A DNA stretch of 64,000 nucleotides from positions 1 through 64,000 of the forward strand of contig CAZKMA010000004.1 of NCBI GenBank assembly GCA_964553615.1. Direction: 5' to 3'. The notes beneath the pieces are model-generated. The model had not been told where the DNA came from. It was given only the letters and a program-made list of their open reading frames with translations, and ran no database searches. The position numbers were made by a program, and so were the translations under genes. Shown one piece after another: positions 17,407-25,359 of the stretch (position 1 is its first letter; each line of letters starts with the position of its first letter). The DNA comes from DATKUC01 sp964553615. Its GTDB lineage: Bacteria; Spirochaetota; Spirochaetia; DSM-27196; DATKUC01.

Positions 17407-18591
17407 TCACTCGCCCTCCACGGATTCGAATGGGTGAAACAGCCGGTAGAACGCGGGAGGTACAACGAAATTCAGCGAGCTCGGCACAACACCGATTTCC
17501 AGGCGCGCCCCGGATTCACCCTGGATCGGAGCGACTCTCAGCTCACCATCCAGCTGGTACGGGAATGGCTCGGCAGATTCGACGACAAGCGATCGAACTT
17601 CGTAGCGCTGAATTACCGGGTGATCATACCGTGCCGCACGCTTGTTGATTTTGTCATGATGGCCATTCCAGAGTGCACTGAGGTTGAAGACCATCGAGAT
17701 TCTCGTTGCGAACTGGAAAACATATACATCCATGAAACCGTCGTTGCATACGACATCCGGGCAGACCTTGAACAACCGACCATAGTACGGTCGTGTCCCG
17801 ACCTCGATCATGACCGGGTTCACGGAAAGATCGAGCGCGCGGATCGGAAACTCCGCGTTCACCCGTGTGCCGCGGAACGCATACTTGCCATCACGAAGTC
17901 TGAGAGTTCTGGACGGCAGATTCTTCAGGCGAAGCGTACGAAATGCGTAGAGTGCGCTCATGACGTATCGACCCATGCCGGACCGGACAGTCGCGGAGCC
18001 GCTCTTCCCTTCTCTGCGGGCAAGAACGTCTGCATCGAATCCAATACCCACAAGCTGCCCGTATTCCGCCTCCGTACCGGAACCGACCCGAAGGAGATCG
18101 ACGGCAATTGAATAGCCGTTTCTCATGCTCGTTGCGTAGGATTCCAGCTGGCGCCGAATCGTGTACGGAACCTGGTATGAGTCCTGGATTCCGTTTCCGG
18201 ACCCGCCGCGCAGAAACCCGACGGATTTCCTTCTCACTGCCTCAGCGTCCGCGGTGGCCAGGGCATTTATGGCGTCGTGAGCCGTGCCGTCACCGCCCCA
18301 TACCAGAAGGTGCTGATAGCGGCTCGAAACGAAATCTCTCACCGAGTCTATGAAGTGTTCCCGGTCGCGGGTAACAATGAGTTCGGGGACCGGGATACGG
18401 CGCGCCGCACGGGTCAGAATCCGGGAGTATCCGGGATACCGCGAGGGATTGATGACGAGCAGACACGACGAAAAGCCTTCACGGATTTCAGCCGCGGTGG
18501 GTCGGCGGGGTCTTGCCAGGAAACGCATCAGATTCCCCGGGGTGACGACGGCTTCAGGCGGGCGTATCGGGACATCATGAGCCAGGTTCAC
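17407..18591 (-). CDS. Diacylglycerol/sphingosine-kinase family lipid kinase
   Basis: This 394-aa protein has the DAGK catalytic fold. VINPSRYPG at 47-54 is followed by the nucleotide loop GGDGT at 99-103 and GGSGNG at 129-134. The C-terminal beta-sandwich includes VCPDVVCNDGFMDVYVF and a final YQLDGE. The family phosphorylates diacylglycerol, sphingoid bases or related lipids using ATP. It is longer than the roughly 300 aa of YegS types, with an N-terminal extension and an enlarged second domain. It starts at GTG 18591, overlapping the RibA-like gene by 17 bases, and abuts the SDR gene, so the three genes form one operon. Confidence 0.85.
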   Translation of the reverse strand: MNLAHDVPIRPPEAVVTPGNLMRFLARPRRPTAAEIREGFSSCLLVINPSRYPGYSRILTRAARRIPVPELIVTRDREHFIDSVRDFVSSRYQHLLVWGGDGTAHDAINALATADAEAVRRKSVGFLRGGSGNGIQDSYQVPYTIRRQLESYATSMRNGYSIAVDLLRVGSGTEAEYGQLVGIGFDADVLARREGKSGSATVRSGMGRYVMSALYAFRTLRLKNLPSRTLRLRDGKYAFRGTRVNAEFPIRALDLSVNPVMIEVGTRPYYGRLFKVCPDVVCNDGFMDVYVFQFATRISMVFNLSALWNGHHDKINKRAARYDHPVIQRYEVRSLVVESAEPFPYQLDGELRVAPIQGESGARLEIGVVPSSLNFVVPPAFYRLFHPFESVEGE

Positions 18592-19003
18592 CCGACGCTT
18601 TTACTACGGGCCGATCGATCTGCTCCAGAAGATGGCCGGATTTCCGCTGCCTGGTTTCGAGGTAGAACCGGTTGTATTCGTTTGCCGGGATAAACAGCGG
18701 AATACGGTCCGTAACCGTCACGCCAGGATCCTGCAAACCTTGTATCTTTTTCGGATTGTTCGTCATGAGCCTGACAGATTTCACCTTCAGCGAATGGATC
18801 ATGTGGGCCGCAACACTGTAGTCGCGCTCGTCGTCACGAAATCCGAGAGCCTTCAGGGCTCCTTCAGGCTGGTCACGGCAATCGCAGCGAAGGGAACCGA
18901 TTGCGGCTATGCGAACGCAGATTTTGTCCTTTCCGTACCCTTCACAGTCATGATATCGGTTCTCGTCGAGTAACTCGTCAATCTGCAACTTTGAAAGGGG
19001 CAT
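18575..19003 (-). CDS. Internally shortened GTP-cyclohydrolase-II-like (RibA) protein
   Basis: The 142-aa product has the RibA zinc site C29, C40 and C42 (IGSLRCDC) with normal spacing. It also has the C-terminal block LGFRDDERDYSVAAHMI, VRLMTNNPKKI and IPANEYNRFYLETR. The section between these in RibA (usually about 40 residues with the GTP-binding EGRGIG, the catalytic Tyr and Arg and the DTVEAN segment) is reduced to RDQPEGALKA. The N-terminal sheet is also short. As read it cannot be a normal GTP cyclohydrolase II. AAGGAG precedes the ATG. It may be a repurposed or decayed copy. It heads the lipid-kinase/SDR operon. Confidence 0.75.
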   Translation of the reverse strand: MPLSKLQIDELLDENRYHDCEGYGKDKICVRIAAIGSLRCDCRDQPEGALKALGFRDDERDYSVAAHMIHSLKVKSVRLMTNNPKKIQGLQDPGVTVTDRIPLFIPANEYNRFYLETRQRKSGHLLEQIDRPVVKASGEPGS

Positions 19004-19527
19004 ATCATCTCCTTCGGGGGATGCGCGGCGACGTTCCTAGAGAATATACTACGATAGTACAGAAGGCGGAAAACCGCGTGCATGATGTAATCGTTGTCGG
19101 TGCGCCACGCGGATGGTTGACGGACAGGTTGCTGATTACGGTTCGGTCTTCCTGCACTGCACAATCCGGTCGCCGGCGTCCGCAATTATGGAAGTGGGTG
19201 ATGATCAGCTCATCGAGGGATGGCCATTCCGGGTCCACGGTGACGGTCATCCGTGTCAGCCTGCGGCATTTACTCCCGGCGAAAAGCGTTTCGCACTCAA
19301 GGCCGGGGTAAACGCGCTGCCGGTTGCGCCTTCCCGTGGCCTCGCAATCCGGCTTAAGACAACGGTGCACCACATTGAGATTGCGCGCCATGTTTGACCT
19401 TCACAGCCGTCTACGAGGAGAACTGTCCCCTGCCTGAATGGGACATAAGCTTCCCGGAAGCAGACGAAGCGCGGATGCTCGTGAGCAACGAAACGAGCCG
19501 GGCCGGGAGCATTGGGGCATGACTCGG
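19004..19527. other. 524-base stretch without a convincing gene
   Basis: This gap separates the RibA-like gene from the sia operon. Short open frames on both strands (for example 19113-19397 on plus, GEKRFALKAGVNALPVAP) have partly protein-like composition but no recognised family or convincing start, so decayed coding sequence is possible. An A/T-rich spot near 19041 on the minus strand (TATATT) could be a -10 for the RibA-like operon, but no matching -35 was found. Confidence 0.35.
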
Positions 19528-20280
19528 CTATGAGTCTGAATCCGGAACATCGGGGACAGTCGATACACGATTCTTGCCTCCCCGCTTTGCCGCGAAGAGC
19601 GCCTCGTCGGCGGCTCGGATTACATCGTCCACGGGTGAATTACCCCGGGCCTCTGCAACACCGAGACTGATCGTGGCGTGTATTTCGGTCCCGCGGTACT
19701 CTATCGGGGCAGAGGCAATACGCGATCTGAGCTTCTCGGCTACGTGAATTGCATCGGCAAGAGATGTTTCCGGCAGACAGAACAGAAACTCTTCCCCGCC
19801 CCAACGCGCACAGAGATCTTCACGGCGCAGGCCGATTTTCAGACGGTGCGCAACTTCGGTGAGCACCAGATCACCCGCTTCGTGACCGTGCTGGTCGTTT
19901 ACGGCCTTGAAACCGTCAATGTCGGCGAGGATTACAGAGACCGAGCCATGGTGACGACGGGCGCGACCAAGTTCGATCTCAAGCCGCTCGCGTACGTCGC
20001 GGCGGTTCGAAAGGCCGGTAAGGAAATCGGTATGCGCGGCTGAATCCAGGAGCGTGTTGATATCTTTCAGTTGTCGCTGATAACCGTCACTGATCCGGAC
20101 AACCTTGGAAAAGCGTTTCAGAAGCGCAATGTAGCGTGTCTGAAGCACTCGAAAGGCCTCCAGTGACTGCTCATCCTGGACAGCCGGATCGGATGCAACG
20201 TTCTCCGCCCATTTGAGCACCGGGTCGTTGCTGAACTCATCGGGAATGCCCACATCTTTTTCTACAGAATGCACCGTCAT
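19528..20280 (-). CDS. siaD: Diguanylate cyclase, SiaD-like
   Basis: This 250-aa soluble protein has an N-terminal helical/coiled-coil region (residues 40-85) and a GGDEF domain with the active site GGEEF at 161-165. An inhibitory I-site, R152-x-x-D155, lies five residues before it. It makes cyclic-di-GMP. The ATG at 20280 is chosen over a GTG nine bases upstream because AGAAGGTGG is spaced for it. It is the fourth gene of siaA-B-C-D. In Pseudomonas aeruginosa unphosphorylated SiaC binds and activates SiaD to promote aggregation, and the same layout here supports that role. Confidence 0.88.
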   Translation of the reverse strand: MTVHSVEKDVGIPDEFSNDPVLKWAENVASDPAVQDEQSLEAFRVLQTRYIALLKRFSKVVRISDGYQRQLKDINTLLDSAAHTDFLTGLSNRRDVRERLEIELGRARRHHGSVSVILADIDGFKAVNDQHGHEAGDLVLTEVAHRLKIGLRREDLCARWGGEEFLFCLPETSLADAIHVAEKLRSRIASAPIEYRGTEIHATISLGVAEARGNSPVDDVIRAADEALFAAKRGGKNRVSTVPDVPDSDS

Positions 20281-20321
20281 ACGTTCCACCTTCTGCCGGA
20301 TCTACGGTCGAGGGCCGCCTG

Positions 20322-20702
20322 TCAATACGATCGTGGGAGTACCTCGAACGGCATCGAGAAATCCTCCCGGAACTCCTCTATCGTCTCCCGCGCCCTGGCA
20401 TTGTCCACATCGTAGTACCATTCAACGGAAACACCAGTCCCTCTGGAAAATGCCGCCTGAAGTTCTTCCAGCATGTCGATCATGCACTTGGTGCTGCTCG
20501 TGTTCAGATAGGTAAGGGTAACGCGAAACAGCACGTGTGCGGGTCCCTCTGCAAGGAACTGCCTGAGCCACTCGGCAAGTGGAGAGTAGAATTCAAATGA
20601 GTTTTCCGGATACGATTCACCGCCTATTTCCAGAAGCCCGTCCTGCGGGTTGAAGAATACTGAAGGTGATGAAACACCCGATTCTCTCCGTAATTCCTGC
20701 AT
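20322..20702 (-). CDS. siaC: SiaC-family regulatory phosphoprotein (DUF1987)
   Basis: This 126-aa protein has the family blocks FNPQDGLLEIGGESYPENSF and YSPLAEWLRQFL, then LTYLNTSSTKCMIDML, WYYDVD and a PFEVL end. T68 in NTSSTK is at the same residue number as the threonine phosphorylated in Pseudomonas SiaC, as I recall it. The fold resembles STAS anti-anti-sigma factors. SiaB phosphorylates it and SiaA dephosphorylates it; the unphosphorylated form stimulates SiaD. It lies 20 bases after siaB. Confidence 0.92.
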   Translation of the reverse strand: MQELRRESGVSSPSVFFNPQDGLLEIGGESYPENSFEFYSPLAEWLRQFLAEGPAHVLFRVTLTYLNTSSTKCMIDMLEELQAAFSRGTGVSVEWYYDVDNARARETIEEFREDFSMPFEVLPRSY

Positions 20703-20722
20703 CCTGTTGTCCGCCCTGTTTC

Positions 20723-21271
20723 CTATATCGTCACCGAGATGTTGAAGAAGACCGCACCATCATCCAGTGTTCGAAGTGAGTATCTGACCGGCTCCGACGC
20801 TTTTCGTGCCATGTCGATAAAACCGAGCCCGGCCCCGCCCGGCCCGCTCGATGGATTTGAGCGGAGGCGTTGTTTGTATAGCACCTTCAGCGCCGTACTG
20901 TCGAGACCAACCAACTCATCGAGCAGGTGAGTAAGCATCTCTCCATCCTTCGGCTGAACGAGGTTTCCCGAGCTCACTATGTATCCATTCTTCTCACGGG
21001 ATATTACCAGCGTACCGTTGCGGTAATTGACCAGCTCGGGGGAGGCGAATATCTCGTTCGACGTATAGTTCTTCAGGTTCTGTGCCTGCTCCACAAAAAC
21101 CGCAAAAACATCCGCAACGCGATCTCTCGGTGCCTCGTTGCTCTCCAGATACTTGCGGACCGCAATTCCGAGCTCTTCTATGACGCTGTGAGAAAAGGGC
21201 CCGTTGAAACAGATCATGACACCCTGTTCAGCAAAAACATTCCGCAGGGAAAACAAATCGAAATCGGACAT
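20723..21271 (-). CDS. siaB: SiaB-family protein kinase
   Basis: This 182-aa protein has a GHKL-type ATP fold: an N-box with E61 and N65 (VEQAQNLKNYT), and a glycine motif GPGGAGLGFIDMARK at 143-157. The family phosphorylates SiaC. The ATG at 21271 is used because GGGAGGAG is well spaced for it and would abut the upstream GTG. It sits between siaA and siaC. Confidence 0.9.
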   Translation of the reverse strand: MSDFDLFSLRNVFAEQGVMICFNGPFSHSVIEELGIAVRKYLESNEAPRDRVADVFAVFVEQAQNLKNYTSNEIFASPELVNYRNGTLVISREKNGYIVSSGNLVQPKDGEMLTHLLDELVGLDSTALKVLYKQRLRSNPSSGPGGAGLGFIDMARKASEPVRYSLRTLDDGAVFFNISVTI

Positions 21272-21296
21272 TGCAGTCACTCCTCCCTCTCAGGCA

Positions 21297-23300
21297 TTAG
21301 TCCTCAAGCCGAAAACCGACAGCGAGCACATCGTCTCGTTGCGGATGCTCGCCGCGGTACTCGTTGAATACGCCTTCCCAATCGGGACACTGGGGACCGA
21401 GTCGAGCGTTTCCGCAGGATACCAGGAGATGTTCCAGACGCTTCGTACCGTAGGCCCGGCCCTCGCTCCCGCCGGCCTGGTCGACAAAACCATCCGTACA
21501 GAGAAAAAAAGTCCGCCCCTCTGCCGGAAAAGTGTGGTCAATGAAATCACCCGAATGCCGTCCGGCGCGCTGACCGATTGCCTTCCTGCGTCCACCAACG
21601 GAAGAAACGACTCCATCAGGTTCGAGAACATAGAGCGGCATTCCTGCACCGGCGTACACGACGGTTCTTCTATCCGGCAAACACAGACACAGCCCGATGT
21701 CCAGACCACCCTGTATTGCAGCATCGTCCGTGTCCTGATGCAGGGAGGTCCGCATCTGTTGTTCCAGTGAACGCAATATCCCCGACGGGGAACCGTTGTG
21801 CTCGTCGCGGTCGGACGGTCCTGATGCGATCATCTTCAGAAACGAATCGACCATCATTGTCATGAGCGCGCCGGGAACACCGTGTCCTTCGCAATCGACA
21901 ACACCGAGCAGAAAACCTCCCGGCACGTCCCGGATAAAGAGAAAATCCCCACCAACGGTATCCCTCTGCCGGTGGAAGAAGGCATGACTGGACAATCGTT
22001 TTGAGAGCACGGCATCCGTGGCCATTATGCCGTCCTGGATCATGCGTGCAAACCGGATACTTTCCATTACGCGCCGATTTGCATCCTTCAAATCAGCATT
22101 GGTTTCAGTGAGTTGTGCCGTTCGTTCGTCCACGAGAATTTCGAGTCTGCCGGTGTAGCGCTGTACCTGGACCGCCATCTCCTTGAAGGCGCTTGCGAGA
22201 ATGCCAATCTCATCGGTGCGTCTGAACTCGAGCGGCAGTTCGTAGTCTCCGGCGGCAATCCGGTTTGCCGAATCGGTTACGGCGGTAAGGGGGCTCAGGA
22301 TCAGACGTTCCATCAGTAGTGCAATAACGGCAAGCGCAACAAGCACCGAAATGACCAGAACCAGGAACAGTGGACCGAAGTCTGCGAATGAGATGAACGA
22401 CGATGTATCGACGGACACAACAGTCATCCACCCAATTTCGGGTACCGGGACAATCGCAGTCAGGTTAGTATGACCTTGAAGATTCACTTCGTCTACGGCG
22501 GTTTTACCCGCGCGAGCCTGAATCATGAGATCTTCGAGTTTTGTCCTGTCCCGTTGTGTTCCCGCAAGATCAAAGACGGTAATCTTCTTCCCTTTCGTCC
22601 AGACCTTGGCGTTGTGTTCGAGAAACGCCACGTCGGGGTGGGCGGTGACGGCACCATTTTGATCGGTGAGCATTGATTGCGCTCCGACTCCCTGGGCGCT
22701 CACGAGCCGCGATACGAGTTCGCTTATGTCTATCCCGGTTCCGGCAATACCGATAACCTTTCCGTTGTCCCGAACCAGACAGTTTATCCAGACTCTTACC
22801 GCTCCAACGAGCGCGTTGTAGTCCAGATTGAAGGAAACATCCTGATTCCTGGCCATCGTGTTGAAGTACCAGATATCGGCCGGGCGATTCGGTTCAAGGA
22901 TTGTCGTTTTCACAGGCCCATCGGCGGGCTTGTTGTAGTAGGTGCGTGACTGTCCCACCACCACGAAGTAGTTACCATCCAGAAAAGCACGGGTAAAACC
23001 ATCAAGCCGGTCGAACGCCTCGGTCCGGAGTCCCACATTGCGCTCGTCGAGCATCCACGCACGGAGAGACGGGAGATCGGCCATCTTGCGGGCAAGAGCA
23101 GCCTCCCGGTCGAGCATATCTCCAAGACGGGACCGTACTTCCTGTGCCCGCTCCAACGCGTAGCTGCGCGCCAGCTTCCGGACAATGCCGTTGACTCCCA
23201 TCGAAAGCGTTATTGATGACAGAACGGCAATTACTACGAACAGTCCGAACACAATGATAAGGAACCGGCTCGTCAGTTTTCGGAAACCCAAAATTGTCAA
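21297..23300 (-). CDS. siaA: SiaA-like membrane PP2C/SpoIIE phosphatase with sensor and HAMP domains
   Basis: This 667-aa protein has TM1 at about 12-34 and an extracytoplasmic dCache-type sensor (35-308) with NKPADGPVKTT and a WYFNTMARNQD motif. TM2 is at 309-332, HAMP at 333-385 and a coiled coil to 425. The SpoIIE/PP2C domain follows, with metal ligands in GGDF at 450-453, VVDCEGHGVPGALM at 467-480 and QRDDVLAVGF near the end. It dephosphorylates SiaC in response to an outside cue. The start is TTG at 23300 or 23291; GGGAGG fits the second better. It heads the operon. Confidence 0.9.
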   Translation of the reverse strand: MTILGFRKLTSRFLIIVFGLFVVIAVLSSITLSMGVNGIVRKLARSYALERAQEVRSRLGDMLDREAALARKMADLPSLRAWMLDERNVGLRTEAFDRLDGFTRAFLDGNYFVVVGQSRTYYNKPADGPVKTTILEPNRPADIWYFNTMARNQDVSFNLDYNALVGAVRVWINCLVRDNGKVIGIAGTGIDISELVSRLVSAQGVGAQSMLTDQNGAVTAHPDVAFLEHNAKVWTKGKKITVFDLAGTQRDRTKLEDLMIQARAGKTAVDEVNLQGHTNLTAIVPVPEIGWMTVVSVDTSSFISFADFGPLFLVLVISVLVALAVIALLMERLILSPLTAVTDSANRIAAGDYELPLEFRRTDEIGILASAFKEMAVQVQRYTGRLEILVDERTAQLTETNADLKDANRRVMESIRFARMIQDGIMATDAVLSKRLSSHAFFHRQRDTVGGDFLFIRDVPGGFLLGVVDCEGHGVPGALMTMMVDSFLKMIASGPSDRDEHNGSPSGILRSLEQQMRTSLHQDTDDAAIQGGLDIGLCLCLPDRRTVVYAGAGMPLYVLEPDGVVSSVGGRRKAIGQRAGRHSGDFIDHTFPAEGRTFFLCTDGFVDQAGGSEGRAYGTKRLEHLLVSCGNARLGPQCPDWEGVFNEYRGEHPQRDDVLAVGFRLED

Positions 23301-23337
23301 ATCCTCCCAGTGCGCAAAAAATGGAACAACCCGAGAG

Positions 23338-23346
23338 ATTATAGCA
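23338..23346 (-). promoter_or_regulatory. Extended -10 promoter of siaABCD
   Basis: The minus strand reads TATGCTATAAT: a consensus TATAAT (23338-23343) with the TG extension one base upstream, about 40 bases before the siaA start. No good -35 is present, as expected for extended -10 promoters. Confidence 0.6.
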
Positions 23347-23432
23347 TATGGACAAATAAGATACGAGGTATTCGAATAGAAAGAATCTTCACGGGATTCC
23401 GAAGTCGGCTCCAGATTGGCACGCAGAAGGCA

Positions 23433-23964
23433 TCAGACTATCAGATTGTGAAAAGGTGATGTCACCGATCCGTAGCATCGCACATCGTAAATGGCTCCGG
23501 GAGAATCACCCCAGGTCGAAAGGATTCGAATTGTAAGGCGAGAGGTAACGCACGGCCGCGTGAATTGGATGCGCCTGAGCGTCTGAAAATTTTCGGATTC
23601 GGATGCAATCACATCCCCTCTCTCATCTCGGAGCTCGTAAGAGCGCACGCAAAACGGCATATCGGATTCCGGATGACCCCGCAGAACCGATTCCATTGCA
23701 TGGTCCGGATCAGTGTCAAACACGATATGGACTTCGGCGAGTGTCACCGACCGGTTCCATTCAAGGNNNNNNNNNNNNNNNNNNNNNNNNNNNNNNNNNN
23801 NNNNNNNNNNNNNNNNNNNNNNNNNNNNNNNNNNNNNNNNNNNNNNNNNNNNNNNNNNNNNNNNNNTCAAGGCGCAACGCCGGAAGAAATCCATCTGGTC
23901 GACGTTCCGGGAGCCAGAGCTCGAACCCGGGAATTCCGGAGTCTACCGGGGGCGCCGGAAAAAG
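23433..23964 (-). pseudogene. C-terminal remnant of an FAD-dependent oxidoreductase, interrupted by an assembly gap
   Basis: The left part encodes the galactose-binding-like C-terminal domain found on FAD-dependent oxidoreductases (AEVHIVFDTDPDHAMESVL, MPFCVRSYELRDERG, AIYDVRCYG). If the 100 N are replaced by merging the shared TCAAGG ends, the frame runs on into FELWLPERRPDGFLPALRLEWN, which is the expected start of this domain. Upstream of that the frame meets TGA at 23965-23967, and no FAD-binding N-terminal domain exists before larA. It is therefore a decayed 3' remnant, unless the gap hides something. Confidence 0.7.
23767..23866. other. 100-N scaffold gap
   Basis: The bases TCAAGG stand on both sides of the N run. 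Collapsing the gap onto this overlap keeps the flanking reading frame, so the true gap may be of zero length. Confidence 0.95.
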
Positions 23965-24036
23965 TCATCATGCCGAAACGATCTTCCAGTTCACTTCTCT
24001 GACCATCATCCCTTTCTCGGCCCGAGCACGGCAAGG

Positions 24037-24067
24037 TTGACATCACTCCGGGTGTGAGGGGTAGAAT
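24037..24067 (+). promoter_or_regulatory. Possible promoter of the larA-like operon, leaderless
   Basis: A perfect TTGACA (24037-24042) is followed after 19 bases by TAGAAT (24062-24067). The ATG at 24077 would lie only about three bases after the start of transcription, and no Shine-Dalgarno is visible. The spacing is longer than ideal. Confidence 0.4.
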
Positions 24068-24076
24068 GAATTCACC

Positions 24077-25357
24077 ATGACAGATCGGAACTACGCCCTG
24101 AAGCGAGTACTGTGCCGTTACGACGACACCCGGCTCCACGATATTCCATCGGCCGTCGCAGCCGAGTTCTCACCCGATGTACTTGCCGCAATTGCAGGAT
24201 CCCGGGGAAACCTAAAAGGCGCGAGAATCGCGATTGCCGCAGGAAGTCGCGGTATCGCGAATCTGAGCACAATCATTCAATCGGTCGTCAGCGCACTGAA
24301 GTCCGTCGGGGCAGAGCCTTTCATTGTACCCGCAATGGGCAGCCACGGCGGAGCAACCGCCGAAGGGCAGGCGGCCGTGCTTGCGAGTTACGGAGTAACG
24401 GAAAACCAGATTGGCGCGCCGGTCATATCATCAATGGAGACAGTGGAAATCCCGGCTCCGGGACTGGGCCACCGGGCATTCATGGACCGAAACGCGTGGG
24501 AGTCCGATGGAGTAATCCTGGTCAACCGTATCAAGCCTCATACCGATTTTCACGGTCAGTTCGAAAGTGGCCTGATCAAAATGGCCGTAATCGGGCTCGG
24601 GAAGCACGATCAGGCAACTGCCATCCACTCTTTCGGTATTCTGGGCCTCAAGGAAAAGATCCTGCCCACTGCACGCCGCATACTTTCCACCGGAAAGATA
24701 CTCGCCGGCATCGGAATCGTCGAGAATGCCTACGATCAGACGCAGATAATTCGCCTCATACCTGCCAATCGCATCGAAGATGAGGAACCGAAGCTCCTCG
24801 AGCAGGCCCGGAAGAACATGCCCCATATTCCCGTAGCGGATATCGATGTGCTCGTCGTTGACCGCATGGGAAAGGACATCAGCGGCACCGGAATGGATAC
24901 GAACATCATTGGACGCATTCGAGTCCGTGGCCAGAAGGAGCCCGATTCCCCGCGCATAAGCGCAATAGTCACCGCAGCCCTTACCCCGGCGTCGCACGGA
25001 AATGCCGTAGGATTAGGACTTGCGGACGTCATAACACGGTCGCTGTATGACCGGATCGACTTTCAGGCGACAAACGAGAATGTGGTGACGAGCAGCTTCT
25101 ACGAGCGTGGAAAAGTCCCCCTGATTGCAGAAACGGACCGCAAGGCTGTGGAATACGCAATCCGCGGTGCCGCAGTAGGCCCGCATCGGTCCCCGCGCAT
25201 TGTGCGAATGCTCGACACTCTCCATGTTCACGACCTCCTGGTATCTGAGGAGATAGCCGCAGAGCTTCAATCCAATCCGGCAATTACCATTCTGCCGGAA
25301 GAAGTTCCCCTCTTCCATGGGGAGAGTTTTGAACCATTCCCGCCTCCTGAAGGCTGA
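24077..25357 (+). CDS. Lactate-racemase-domain protein (LarA N-terminal/DUF2088 family)
   Basis: This 426-aa protein has the LarA N-terminal fold: IAIAAGSRGIANL at about 51-63, PAMGSHGGAT at 85-94, VNRIKPHTDFHG, and a second half with VDRMGKDISGTGMDTNIIGR. LarA uses a nickel-pincer nucleotide to racemise or epimerise 2-hydroxy acids. The LarB/C/E cofactor genes are not in this window. The family contains many sugar-acid epimerases, and the neighbouring OtnK-type kinase and PdxA2 point to a four-carbon acid sugar. It is two bases upstream of the kinase gene, so one operon. Confidence 0.85.
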   Translation: MTDRNYALKRVLCRYDDTRLHDIPSAVAAEFSPDVLAAIAGSRGNLKGARIAIAAGSRGIANLSTIIQSVVSALKSVGAEPFIVPAMGSHGGATAEGQAAVLASYGVTENQIGAPVISSMETVEIPAPGLGHRAFMDRNAWESDGVILVNRIKPHTDFHGQFESGLIKMAVIGLGKHDQATAIHSFGILGLKEKILPTARRILSTGKILAGIGIVENAYDQTQIIRLIPANRIEDEEPKLLEQARKNMPHIPVADIDVLVVDRMGKDISGTGMDTNIIGRIRVRGQKEPDSPRISAIVTAALTPASHGNAVGLGLADVITRSLYDRIDFQATNENVVTSSFYERGKVPLIAETDRKAVEYAIRGAAVGPHRSPRIVRMLDTLHVHDLLVSEEIAAELQSNPAITILPEEVPLFHGESFEPFPPPEG

Positions 25358-25359
25358 GC

